Of a stretch of 64,000 bases of DNA, positions 19,901-29,044 are shown piece by piece (positions within the stretch are counted from its first letter, which is position 1; the number at the start of each line of letters is the position of its first letter). The notes beneath the pieces are model-generated. The model saw nothing but the letters and a program-made list of their open reading frames with translations, did no database searches and was not told the origin of the DNA. The stretch covers positions 1-64,000 of the forward strand of contig JADHNY010000006.1 in assembly GCA_016779265.1 (NCBI GenBank). The letters run 5' to 3'. This DNA is from Pirellulales bacterium (GTDB lineage: Bacteria; Planctomycetota; Planctomycetia; Pirellulales; UBA1268). The position numbers were made by a program, and so were the translations under genes.

Positions 19901-19977
19901 TCTCCGCCGAAACACGGGCTCTCGCTGATGCCTGCCTACTGCTGCTGAACACCAATGAGTTCCTCTATCTCGACTGA
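16975..19977 (+). CDS. Planctomycete cytochrome-c-like (PSCyt1) DUF1549/DUF1553 protein
   Basis: CxxCH motif [21 protein letters not shown]; second CxxCH [70 protein letters not shown]. Confidence 0.92.
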   Translation: [1000 protein letters not shown]

Positions 19978-20024
19978 GTGTCGACTGCCAACTCGGTCTG
20001 CTCTCCCTTCACACTGCCTGCCCT

Positions 20025-21410
20025 ATGCTCACAACCCCTCGACGCAGTTTTCTCCACGGCCTCGGTGCCACCCTCGGCAGTGTCGCCGTGTCCACGCTGC
20101 TCGCAGACGATGCGGCCCGCGAAGCCCCGTTGGCAGTCAAAGCACCGATGCTTCCAGCCCGTGCCAAGAACGTGATCATGCTCTTCATGGAGGGTGGTCC
20201 CGGGCAGATGGACACGTTTGACCCAAAGCCCGAACTCTCTCGCCTCCACAAGCAGGAGTCGACACTCAGCATCGGCCAGGAGAAGGGCTTCAAGTTCTTC
20301 GTGGGGAGCCCGTTCTCTTTCCGAAAAGTCGGTGACGCTGGGATTGAACTCTGCGATCAGTGGCAACACCTCGCTGATCCCTATGTCGCCGATGAGCTGT
20401 GCAACTATCGAGGCTGTCAGGCGGAGTCGCTCAACCATCCCGAAGCACTCTTCCACATGAACACCGGCAGCCGGCTCGGTGGCGATCCCGCCTTCGGTGC
20501 CTGGGCGACCTATGGCCTAGGAACCGAGAACCAAAACCTGCCCGGCTATGTGGTGATGACAGAGCTGGCCCTGCCGCAGGGAGGCTCCGCCAACTGGAGC
20601 AATGGCTTTTTGCCTCCGCACTACCAGGGCACGAGGCTGCGTCCTGAGGGCTCCCCCCTGCTTGACCTGGCGTCGCAGGCGAACAAGTCGCGTCAGCATC
20701 AGCGGAGAGCTCTCGACGAGCTCGCCTGGCTTAACCAGCAGCACCTCGACCGGGTTGGTGAGGACGACATTCTGGCGGCCCGCATCGAGAACTACGAACT
20801 GGCTTTCCGTATGCAGGCTGAGATTCCCGGTGTGATCGACCTCACGCGTGAGACACAGCAAACGCACGAACTCTACGGCCTCAACACACCCGAGACACAG
20901 GCCTTTGGGCGACAGTGCCTGATGGCCCGTCGACTGGTTGAAGAAGGCGTGCGGTTTGTGCAGATCTTCAGCGGTGGCTGGGACAGCCATGACTATCTGG
21001 AGCGTGGCCACGCGTCCCGTATCGCCAGCGTCGATAAGCCGATCGCAGGGCTGATCCGTGACCTCAAGCAACGCGGCATGCTCGACGACACGCTGGTGAT
21101 CTGGACCGGTGAGTTTGGCCGCACTCCTGACAACAACAAACGCGGGGGTGTCTATTCACTCGGCCGAGGGCACAACAACCAGGCGATGACCATGCTCTTC
21201 GCTGGCGGTGGCGTGAAGCCTGGCGTGGTGGGTGCCACCGATGAACTCGGGGCGACTGCCGTGGAGTGCGTCCATCCCATCCGCGACCTGCATGTCACGC
21301 TGCTGCATCTGCTCGGGCTCGACGACAACAAGCTGACCTATTACCACGCTGGCCGCTACAAACAGCTCAGCCAGTTTGGTGGCGAAGTCATCCGCGAGCT
21401 GATTGCCTAG
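20025..21410 (+). CDS. DUF1501 protein with twin-arginine-like signal
   Basis: N-terminus RRSFLHGLGATLGSVAVSTLL; FMEGGPGQMDTFDPKPEL; GEFGRTPDNNKRGG; follows the DUF1549/1553 gene by 47 bp. Confidence 0.92.
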   Translation: MLTTPRRSFLHGLGATLGSVAVSTLLADDAAREAPLAVKAPMLPARAKNVIMLFMEGGPGQMDTFDPKPELSRLHKQESTLSIGQEKGFKFFVGSPFSFRKVGDAGIELCDQWQHLADPYVADELCNYRGCQAESLNHPEALFHMNTGSRLGGDPAFGAWATYGLGTENQNLPGYVVMTELALPQGGSANWSNGFLPPHYQGTRLRPEGSPLLDLASQANKSRQHQRRALDELAWLNQQHLDRVGEDDILAARIENYELAFRMQAEIPGVIDLTRETQQTHELYGLNTPETQAFGRQCLMARRLVEEGVRFVQIFSGGWDSHDYLERGHASRIASVDKPIAGLIRDLKQRGMLDDTLVIWTGEFGRTPDNNKRGGVYSLGRGHNNQAMTMLFAGGGVKPGVVGATDELGATAVECVHPIRDLHVTLLHLLGLDDNKLTYYHAGRYKQLSQFGGEVIRELIA

Positions 21411-21419
21411 CCCCCAGGG

Positions 21420-23213
21420 TCAGTCCTCAGGAGCTTCAACCTGCAGCTGCGTCGACAGCCAGGCCCCCACCTGCTCAAGAAGCGGCTCGGCGATCGTTTC
21501 CTCGAGCATGTCATACTCGCTCACCGCGCCAGTCTCTGCCGTCTGGAAAAGGTGATTGAGATTGGGCAGTTCCTGCACCAGCGATGCAGGGTTGCCTGCC
21601 TCTTCAACCGCCTCACGCAGCGGCGGCAGATTGGTCTCCGCGTCCACCTGCACATCACGGCTGCCGATGAGGGCCAGCACCGGGCAGCTGAGTTCACGGA
21701 GAGATTCGGTGGGATCGTAGTCTAGAAAGAAGCGAAACCAGGCAGAGGAGAGTCGTGCCACGCCAGCCTCCGCCAGGGCGTCAAAGTCTTCAGCGGGTGC
21801 TCCGTCAGCTGAGAGCTGTTCGCGGAGTCGCTTCGCTGCTTCCCTCGCGATGATTTCGGTAGACGCTCCGGGGGGAGCCTCTTCCACGGTGTCCATTAGC
21901 ACTTCCTGCACCATTCGCTGGCGAGAGAGCTGATCGGGATCGCTCACGCCCTCCGCCTCGAGCACACGACGCCCCTGTGAGAGCAGCACCTGCTTTCCGT
22001 TCACGCCAGCCCCTGCGAGCATCACCACACAGGCCACCTGTGGCAGACGGCTCGCCGTCATCGTGGCGAGCATCGCCCCTTCGCTGTGCCCCACCAAGCC
22101 CACCCGTGATGCGTCAATCTTCGGCTGTGTGGAGAGAAACTCCCACGCCGCGCGAACATCACCGGCAAAATCCTGACTGGTCGCGTCGGCCGGCCCCTCG
22201 GTGGAACCTCCCACGCCACGATCGTCATACCGCAGCACCGCGATCCCGCGGCGGGTAAATGCATCGGCGAGCACAGCAAATGGCTTGTGGTCAAACAGGG
22301 TCTCATCTCGATCCTGTGGCCCTGAGCCGGAAATCAACACCACTGCTGGAAACGGACCATCCCCGGAGGGCATCGTCAGCGTGCCTGCGAGGGTCACATC
22401 GGCCACCGCGTTGCGGATACGGATCTCGCTCACGTCGTAGGGAAACGGAGGGCGTGGAGTCTGTGGTCGGTTCTTTGTCTGAGTCGCTGGCATCGGCTGC
22501 TCTTTGCCACGGCGAAGCGTCAACGCCAGTGATGCGCCCGCCTGCGACCAGCTCCCTTCGAGCGTCTGGCCATCGGCAGAGAGCGTGCCCTCGAAGCGAC
22601 CACGGACGGCGGGCACGTCGATCGTCCAGGTATCACCCTTGATACCAAGGTCACCACGAAACCCACCCGACTGCTGCGTCAGGCTGTCCATCCAGGCAGT
22701 CCGCAGGCCTGCCTTGTCGCGGGTGATCCGGAAACGCAGCTGCAGCTTCTGCACGATCGCGTCGAGGGTGCCACTCCAGACCTCCTCTGGCGGCGGTGGC
22801 AGCGGCTCTTCGCCAACTGGCTCAAAGTCGAGAGGAAACCTCCCCCCTCGCTGCTGCCAGATCCCTTTGATCAAGCCGTCGTCGCCGATGTTGCCGGAGT
22901 AACTCGCCTGGGAGACAGGAAGGGTAAACCGCAGCTGCTCCCCGTCCTCGCTGAAATCTTCTACGAGAAATCGACGATCTCCTTCATCGATGCTCCGCAG
23001 CTGCCAGCGGGGATCGGGCTCTTGCTCCGTGTCCACCTCTAAGACAAAGCGAAAGCGGCGGTCGGCCGCATCAAGTTCGCCATACCAACGTGCCTCAGCG
23101 GCCGTCGGCTCCTCCGCTGCTTCAGCCTGCCCTGGCCCGCACAGGGCCGCCGCCACGGCCATGCAAGCCAGACCAAGCCGCGTGAAATGGGGAAGCCACC
23201 CTCTGCGATCCAT
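21420..23213 (-). CDS. Exported alpha/beta hydrolase
   Basis: VVLISGSGPQDRDE, LRYDDRGVGGSTEG, VGLVGHSEGAMLATMTAS nucleophile elbow, LALIGSRDVQVD, NHLFQ; signal peptide; SD-like AAAGGAA upstream of ATG 23213. Confidence 0.85.
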   Translation of the reverse strand: MDRRGWLPHFTRLGLACMAVAAALCGPGQAEAAEEPTAAEARWYGELDAADRRFRFVLEVDTEQEPDPRWQLRSIDEGDRRFLVEDFSEDGEQLRFTLPVSQASYSGNIGDDGLIKGIWQQRGGRFPLDFEPVGEEPLPPPPEEVWSGTLDAIVQKLQLRFRITRDKAGLRTAWMDSLTQQSGGFRGDLGIKGDTWTIDVPAVRGRFEGTLSADGQTLEGSWSQAGASLALTLRRGKEQPMPATQTKNRPQTPRPPFPYDVSEIRIRNAVADVTLAGTLTMPSGDGPFPAVVLISGSGPQDRDETLFDHKPFAVLADAFTRRGIAVLRYDDRGVGGSTEGPADATSQDFAGDVRAAWEFLSTQPKIDASRVGLVGHSEGAMLATMTASRLPQVACVVMLAGAGVNGKQVLLSQGRRVLEAEGVSDPDQLSRQRMVQEVLMDTVEEAPPGASTEIIAREAAKRLREQLSADGAPAEDFDALAEAGVARLSSAWFRFFLDYDPTESLRELSCPVLALIGSRDVQVDAETNLPPLREAVEEAGNPASLVQELPNLNHLFQTAETGAVSEYDMLEETIAEPLLEQVGAWLSTQLQVEAPED

Positions 23214-23282
23214 CGCTTTTCCTTTTTTCATCCCAGGGCGACGCACATCCGCAAAGAACCTGAGCCGCCCTGCCAACCCTGC

Positions 23283-24104
23283 CTAGATCCAGCCTCGCAA
23301 CCAGTAGTAGACCATGCCGTAGTACTCATGGATGATCCGCGTCGAGTTTCGCATGGCTCCAACGTGTGGCAGAAGTGAGGCGGCGACTCGGTAGTAGAGC
23401 GGCGGGTACTGCTCCGGGTCGATATACATGTAGTCGCAGGGAGCGGGAATGATTTCCAGGTCTTCAATCCCGAGCTGCTCGGCCTGTTTCTTGTAGATGC
23501 CCAGCGACCGCGGCATGTGGCTGGCAGACGTCACGAGAAACACGCTCTTTGCCCCCCGCTCAACTGCCAGCGGCAGACTCTCCGCGGCATTTTCACGAGT
23601 GTTGCGTGACTTGGTGTCGAGCGTGATCTGCTCATCGCTGACGCCCATCCAGGCGAGCATCTCCTGCATCGCTTCCGCTTCGGTCTGCTTGATGTGTGAG
23701 AGTTCTCCGCCGCCTCCTGCGCAGACCATCCAGTCGGCGAGTCCTTCTCGCAGCAGGTGCGCCCCGTAGAGCAGCCGATCTCCGGCATCACTCACCTCAG
23801 CCGTCTGCCTTGGAAACGCTCGCGGGCTGATGCCACCACCGAGCACGATCACACCATCAGCGTGGGGCATGGGATCGGGCAGCATCGCTCGCCGCTCCAG
23901 CGATCGGCCAAGCTGCTCAGCCACAAGGCCGTTACTAAACACGTAGAACACGATCAGCCCTGCCACCGCCGCTCGCCTGCCCCACAGCTGCCACCGCTCG
24001 CTGCGTCCCCAACGCCAGAGCCCCATGCCGACCGCCAGCAAGAAAAACGCCATGCCCGCGGGATACACGACCGCCGAGGCAATCTTGACCAGTAAAATCA
24101 CCAT
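23283..24104 (-). CDS. YdcF/SanA-type DUF218 membrane protein
   Basis: ADGVIVLGGGISPR..LLYGAHLLREGLADWMVCAGGGGE..SRNTRENAAESLPL..VFLVTSASHMPRSLGIYKK. Confidence 0.85.
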   Translation of the reverse strand: MVILLVKIASAVVYPAGMAFFLLAVGMGLWRWGRSERWQLWGRRAAVAGLIVFYVFSNGLVAEQLGRSLERRAMLPDPMPHADGVIVLGGGISPRAFPRQTAEVSDAGDRLLYGAHLLREGLADWMVCAGGGGELSHIKQTEAEAMQEMLAWMGVSDEQITLDTKSRNTRENAAESLPLAVERGAKSVFLVTSASHMPRSLGIYKKQAEQLGIEDLEIIPAPCDYMYIDPEQYPPLYYRVAASLLPHVGAMRNSTRIIHEYYGMVYYWLRGWI

Positions 24105-24418
24105 GCAGAGTTGTTCCGTCGAGGTCCGTCGGGCCGCGTGCTCTGGAGTTGAGACACTCGCTCAACCGCAGACTTGCAGGATAAGTCGAACACGGAGCGG
24201 CGAGCAATCGTGTCTGTGACGGTCTGGAGTGGGTGCCGTCGGGCTCATCAGGGCAAGTCAACCGACGCAGCGATCCCTCGCCGGCAGCAGACGCTCTGCC
24301 TCATCGGCTCAGCACCACACTCTGAAGGTTTAACCAGGCCTCAGAAAGTCTCACCGGGGCCACGGCGTCGGCAGGCCAGCCTCGGTCGCATACACTCCGG
24401 CTGTCGGCTTCCTTCCAT

Positions 24419-25432
24419 TTGCATCTCATGCGGCCCACATCAACCACATCCATGCTTGAACGACTCGCCAACGCATTTCCGATCTGGGTGGCCGTTGCCT
24501 GTGGTCTGGCCCTGATCGAGCCAGCCCTCTTCTCCTGGTTTCAAGGCAAACTGATCGTCGGCGGCCTCGCGGTGATCATGCTCGGCATGGGCATGACGCT
24601 CACGCCCGCCGATTTTTTGCGGGTCGCTTCTCGTCCTGCAGCGGTCGCCGCCGGCGTGATCGCCCAGTTTCTGATCATGCCCCTGGCCGGCTGGGCAATC
24701 GGAGTCGGGCTCGGGCTTCCCACTCCCTTTGCGGTGGGCTTGATCCTGGTCGCCTGCTGCCCGGGAGGCACCGCCTCCAACGTGGTGACCTTCATCGCCC
24801 GTGCCGACATCGCCCTCTCCGTCGCGATGACAACCTGCTCCACCCTCGCCGCTGTCGCACTCACTCCCCTGCTCACGCAGCTGCTGGCTGGTCAGCTCGT
24901 CGAGGTCGACTCGTGGGGCCTGTTTCTCTCAACCCTGCAGGTGGTGATCTTGCCCGTGGCGTGCGGCATCTTTTTGAACCGGTTCACGCCTGGCGTGGTT
25001 TCGCGGGTGCTTCCAGCCGCACCGCTCGTCAGCGTGCTCGCCATCGCGTTGATCTGCGGCAGCATCATCGGCCAGAACGCGGAGGCCGTGAAAACTGCGG
25101 GGCTGCAACTCCTCGCAGCGATCGTGCTGCTGCACGCAACCGGGTTTGCGGTCGGCTACGGCTTCGCCAAACTCCTGCGATACCCGACCACCACCGCCCG
25201 CACGATCTCCATCGAAACGGGCATGCAGAACTCGGGCCTCGGTTTTGTGATTGCTAAGAAACACTTCGCCGCCGAGCCCCTCACCGCCGTCCCCGGCGCG
25301 ATCTCAGCCCTCACCCACTCGGTGATTGGCAGCGGCCTGGCCACCCTCTGGCGACAGACAGGCCGCTCACCGGCGGACGAAACCGAGCAGCAGCCCGCGG
25401 ACGACCACAGCACGCCCTCCACCCGCTCCTAA
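24419..25432 (+). CDS. Bile acid:sodium symporter (BASS) family transporter
   Basis: MLGMGMTLTPADFLRVASRPAAVAAGVIAQFLIMPLAGW; VACCPGGTASNVVTFIARADIALSVAMTTCSTLAA; ISIETGMQNSGLGFVIAKKHF. Start 24419 or 24452. Confidence 0.88.
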   Translation: MHLMRPTSTTSMLERLANAFPIWVAVACGLALIEPALFSWFQGKLIVGGLAVIMLGMGMTLTPADFLRVASRPAAVAAGVIAQFLIMPLAGWAIGVGLGLPTPFAVGLILVACCPGGTASNVVTFIARADIALSVAMTTCSTLAAVALTPLLTQLLAGQLVEVDSWGLFLSTLQVVILPVACGIFLNRFTPGVVSRVLPAAPLVSVLAIALICGSIIGQNAEAVKTAGLQLLAAIVLLHATGFAVGYGFAKLLRYPTTTARTISIETGMQNSGLGFVIAKKHFAAEPLTAVPGAISALTHSVIGSGLATLWRQTGRSPADETEQQPADDHSTPSTRS

Positions 25433-25452
25433 AACCGAGGGTGGCAGCCGCC

Positions 25453-27696
25453 CTACCGGTTCGCCATATCACACGACACGCCACCAGCCGCCGGCACATA
25501 GCAGGCACGTGCATAGTCCATCACCATGCGGTGTGCACTAAACCGCCAGGCCAGTGAGCTGATCGAGTTCTTCATCATCCGAATCCATTCACGAGGCAGC
25601 CCGTCGCTGTCTCGGTCGTAGAAGAGCGGAATGACTTCCTTCTCCAGCACGTCATAGAGGGCAGCCGCATCCCGTTGGTCGGTGATCTCATCCTGGGCAT
25701 GCGTCTCGCCACGACCGATCGCAAACCCGTTGCGGCCATCGAAGGCCTCCGCCCACCAGCCATCGAGAATGGAACAGTTCAGACCGCCGTTGAGCACCAC
25801 CTTCTGACCGCTCGTACCTGAGGCCTCGAGAGGACGACGGGGGTTGTTCAGCCAGACATCAACGCCCTGGATCAGGTGACGGCAGACATTGATGTCGTAG
25901 TCTTCGACAAACACGATGCGACCACTCGTCCGTTCGTCATGCCGAAGATTGGCAATCTTGCGGATCAGTTCCTTGCCCGGCTCGTCGGCCGGATGTGCCT
26001 TGCCTGCGAAAATGATCTGAATCGGTCGATCTGGATCGCTGATCATCGCCAGCAGCCGATCGATGTCTGAGAGCACCAGGTCCGCTCGCTTGTAGGTGGC
26101 AAAGCGACGGGCGAACCCGATCGTGAGAATGTTCGGGTCGAGCACAGTCCGTGCCTGCTCCACCGCTTCATCACACTCGCCGCGACGGCGACACTGTCGA
26201 GCGAGCCGCCGACGCACAAACTGCAGCAGCAGATTCTTCAGGGCGTAGTGCGTCTCCCAGAGCTCGCCTGAATCGACGTCGTAGATCTTCTGCCAGACGT
26301 CGGGCTCGCCCATGCGACGGAACCAGCCAGAAGGGAAGATGCGATCGTAGAGCTGCAGCATCTGCCAGGAGAGCCAGCTCGGCACATGCACGCCGTTGGT
26401 GATGTGGCCGATCGGCACCTCTTCTTCCTCACGAGCTGGCCAGAGGCTGTTCCACATCCGGCGGCTGACATGACCGTGGAGCGCACTCACAGCATTCGCC
26501 CGCCGCGACAGCTTCAATGCCAGCACCGTCATGCAGAACGGCTCGTCATGATTGTGGGTTTCCACACGGCCCAGCGACATCAGGTGGTCGTGGGAGATAC
26601 CCAGGGCATCTCGCATCGGCCCGAGATGCTCTTCTACCAGTCCACCGTCGAAACGGTCGTGTCCAGCGGGGACAGGCGTGTGGGTCGTAAACACCGTCTG
26701 CCGCGCCACGCGTCGCACTGCCTCGTCATAGGAGTAGCCGTCACGGTCCATGCGGCCGCGGATCGCCTCAAGCGTGGCAAAGGCGGAATGCCCTTCATTG
26801 AGGTGATACACGCCAGGCGTGATCCCCATCGCGCGGATCGCTTTCACGCCGCCGATGCCGAGCACGAGTTCCTGCCGGATCCGCACTCGGGTGTCACCAC
26901 CGTAGAGCCGACTGGTCAGCTCACGGTCTTCCGGCGTGTTGCCTTCCACATCGGAGTCGAGCAGGTAGAGATTCACCCGCCCCACAGACATCCGCCAGAC
27001 CTGTGCCAGGATCGGACCGCTGCGGGTGTCGACCTGTACGACAACGGGATTGCCTTCGACATCGACCGCACGGTCAATGGGCAGGCTTTCGACACGCGAG
27101 TGCAGATACTCCTGGTGCTGGTAGCCGTCGACATCGAGCTGCTGGCGGAAGTAGCCCTGCTTGTAGAACAGGCCCACAGCGACCAGGGGAATCCCTAGGC
27201 CACTCGCACTCTTGATGTGGTCACCGGCGAGCACGCCCAGGCCACCTGAGTAGACCGGCACAGACTCGTGGATGCCGAACTCTGCTGAGAAATAGACGAC
27301 CGGCTTCGAGCCGAGCACGCCTGCGTGCACATGGCTCCACGTCGACTCGGCGGCCAGATACTCCTTCAGTCGTCGATACGCCTGATTGATCCTGCTGTAG
27401 AGCACCAGCTCAGCGGCCCGAGCCTCGAGTCGCTCTGGCGTAAACTCCGCTAACAGTGCGATCGGGTTGTGCCCAAGCTGGCGAAACCGCACCGGGTCGA
27501 GTTCACGGAACAGGTTGTTGACCTCAGGGTGCCAGCTCCACCACAGATTGCGGGCGAGAGCCATGCACTTGTCGTAGAGGTTTTGCGGCGAAAGTTCGTG
27601 CAGCCTTGGTGGTGCGAGACGTCCGTTACTCGAGGCCGGCATGACCGAAGCGGGAATACCGGGAGTGCGCGGGGTGGTCTCTTCTGCCTGGCTCAT
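25453..27696 (-). CDS. Alpha-glucan phosphorylase
   Basis: NLWWSWHPEVNNLFRELDP; VYFSAEFGIHESVPVYSGGLGVLAGDHIKSASGLGIPLVAVGLFYKQGYFRQ; YHLNEGHSAFATLE; RFATYKRADLVL; EASGTSGQKVVLNGGLNCSILDGWWAE. Confidence 0.93.
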   Translation of the reverse strand: MSQAEETTPRTPGIPASVMPASSNGRLAPPRLHELSPQNLYDKCMALARNLWWSWHPEVNNLFRELDPVRFRQLGHNPIALLAEFTPERLEARAAELVLYSRINQAYRRLKEYLAAESTWSHVHAGVLGSKPVVYFSAEFGIHESVPVYSGGLGVLAGDHIKSASGLGIPLVAVGLFYKQGYFRQQLDVDGYQHQEYLHSRVESLPIDRAVDVEGNPVVVQVDTRSGPILAQVWRMSVGRVNLYLLDSDVEGNTPEDRELTSRLYGGDTRVRIRQELVLGIGGVKAIRAMGITPGVYHLNEGHSAFATLEAIRGRMDRDGYSYDEAVRRVARQTVFTTHTPVPAGHDRFDGGLVEEHLGPMRDALGISHDHLMSLGRVETHNHDEPFCMTVLALKLSRRANAVSALHGHVSRRMWNSLWPAREEEEVPIGHITNGVHVPSWLSWQMLQLYDRIFPSGWFRRMGEPDVWQKIYDVDSGELWETHYALKNLLLQFVRRRLARQCRRRGECDEAVEQARTVLDPNILTIGFARRFATYKRADLVLSDIDRLLAMISDPDRPIQIIFAGKAHPADEPGKELIRKIANLRHDERTSGRIVFVEDYDINVCRHLIQGVDVWLNNPRRPLEASGTSGQKVVLNGGLNCSILDGWWAEAFDGRNGFAIGRGETHAQDEITDQRDAAALYDVLEKEVIPLFYDRDSDGLPREWIRMMKNSISSLAWRFSAHRMVMDYARACYVPAAGGVSCDMANR

Positions 27697-27859
27697 GGCG
27701 GGGCTCCGAGGAGGGTGGGAAAGCGAAACGCTTGGTACGGAGGGAACCATCCAGAAGGATGCACAAGTATATCGGTGGAGCAAAGCCTGAGCGAGCCCTC
27801 ACCCTGACAGCCCATCGTTATCATGGAACTGTTCCCTGATTACTTGAAAGCGAGCCGCG

Positions 27860-28924
27860 ATGTCCGTCCCTCAGCTGTTCCCGATTGGCTGCCAGCATCC
27901 AGATCCTGATGCTCTTTCCATCGTGCTCGACATCGTGGGCTCCCAGGCGGAAGGCACTCGCGACGTGGGCCCGTGGCGGAGCGGCACATTTGCCACGCTC
28001 GCAGAACATGGCGTGCTCGCCGGGTTTCTCCCGAGCGACTGTGAGGGCACGGCCGCCACAGAGACCGCCATCATGGAGTTCCTGATCGAACTCGGTGGCC
28101 GCTGCCTGACAACAGCGCTCGCTCTCACCCAGTGGGCCAGTGGCTGCCGGATCATTGCCGAAGCGGAGACCGACGTCCGGCAGCAGTTCCTCCCCGCACT
28201 CGCCCGTGGCGACCTGAGCACCACTGTCGGGATCTCACAGCTGACCACTAGCCGTCGCCATCTCGGCCGGGCTGTGATGGAGGCCAGCACGGTCGATGGC
28301 CAGTGGCTTCTGGATGGCCTCTGCCCGTGGGTCACTGGTGCCGACAGCGTTGACACGGTGGTCACCGGGGCAGCAACGCCTTCTGGTGACACGCTGTTTT
28401 TTGTGGTGGAACGTGAAGCCTCTGGTGTCACCGTCGACCCGCCGATGCAGATGCTCGCCCTCACCGGCAGCCGCACCTCAGCCGTCCATTTTGATGCGGC
28501 AGCAACAACGGCTGTCATCGAGCCGAGTGCCACAAGACGGCCTGCCGCCGGCGGCCTGACGACTTCCGCGTTAGCCGTCGGTGCCGCGCAGGCCTCCGCT
28601 CGACTGCTGGCACGGGAAGCCTCTCGCCGGGAAGACCTTGGTCCGAGTGCCGCCGGTCTTGCCGAGGAGGCTGCCGGGCTTGCTGACCGCGTACTCCAAG
28701 GTGTTCGAGAGGGAATGGAGCCCACAGAGCGAGATCAGCTCCGTGGCGAAGCCAACAGTCTCGTTATCCGTGCCGCCCAAGCAGGCCTTGTTGCGAGCAA
28801 GGGAGCGGGCTTTGTTGCCGGACACCCTGCTGAACGAGCCATCCGAGAGGCGATGTTCTTCCTCGTCTGGAGCTGTCCACAGGCGGTGTCCACAGCCACC
28901 CTCTGTGAACTCGTCGCCATCTGA
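27860..28924 (+). CDS. Acyl-CoA dehydrogenase-like protein
   Basis: Acyl-CoA dehydrogenase-like layout: LAEHGVLAGFLPSDCEGTAATETAIMEFLIELG; LPALARGDLSTTVGISQ; WLLDGLCPWVTGADSVDTVVTGA; C-terminal helical domain. Confidence 0.65.
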   Translation: MSVPQLFPIGCQHPDPDALSIVLDIVGSQAEGTRDVGPWRSGTFATLAEHGVLAGFLPSDCEGTAATETAIMEFLIELGGRCLTTALALTQWASGCRIIAEAETDVRQQFLPALARGDLSTTVGISQLTTSRRHLGRAVMEASTVDGQWLLDGLCPWVTGADSVDTVVTGAATPSGDTLFFVVEREASGVTVDPPMQMLALTGSRTSAVHFDAAATTAVIEPSATRRPAAGGLTTSALAVGAAQASARLLAREASRREDLGPSAAGLAEEAAGLADRVLQGVREGMEPTERDQLRGEANSLVIRAAQAGLVASKGAGFVAGHPAERAIREAMFFLVWSCPQAVSTATLCELVAI

Positions 28925-29044
28925 GAAGCCCCGTTTTCTTCGCAGAAAACTCACATTTCTGGGCTTGTCGAGCCCGCCAGCTTTGACGCATGCTCTGGTG
29001 ACGTGGGGGACACGCCGTCCCTCCCCGCCCCCAGGGCCTCAGCG

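Noticed and set aside
28933-28950. GTTTTCT-TCGC-AGAAAAC hairpin after the acyl-CoA dehydrogenase-like gene
   Set aside because: AT-rich 7-bp stem without a following T run; not convincing as a terminator.
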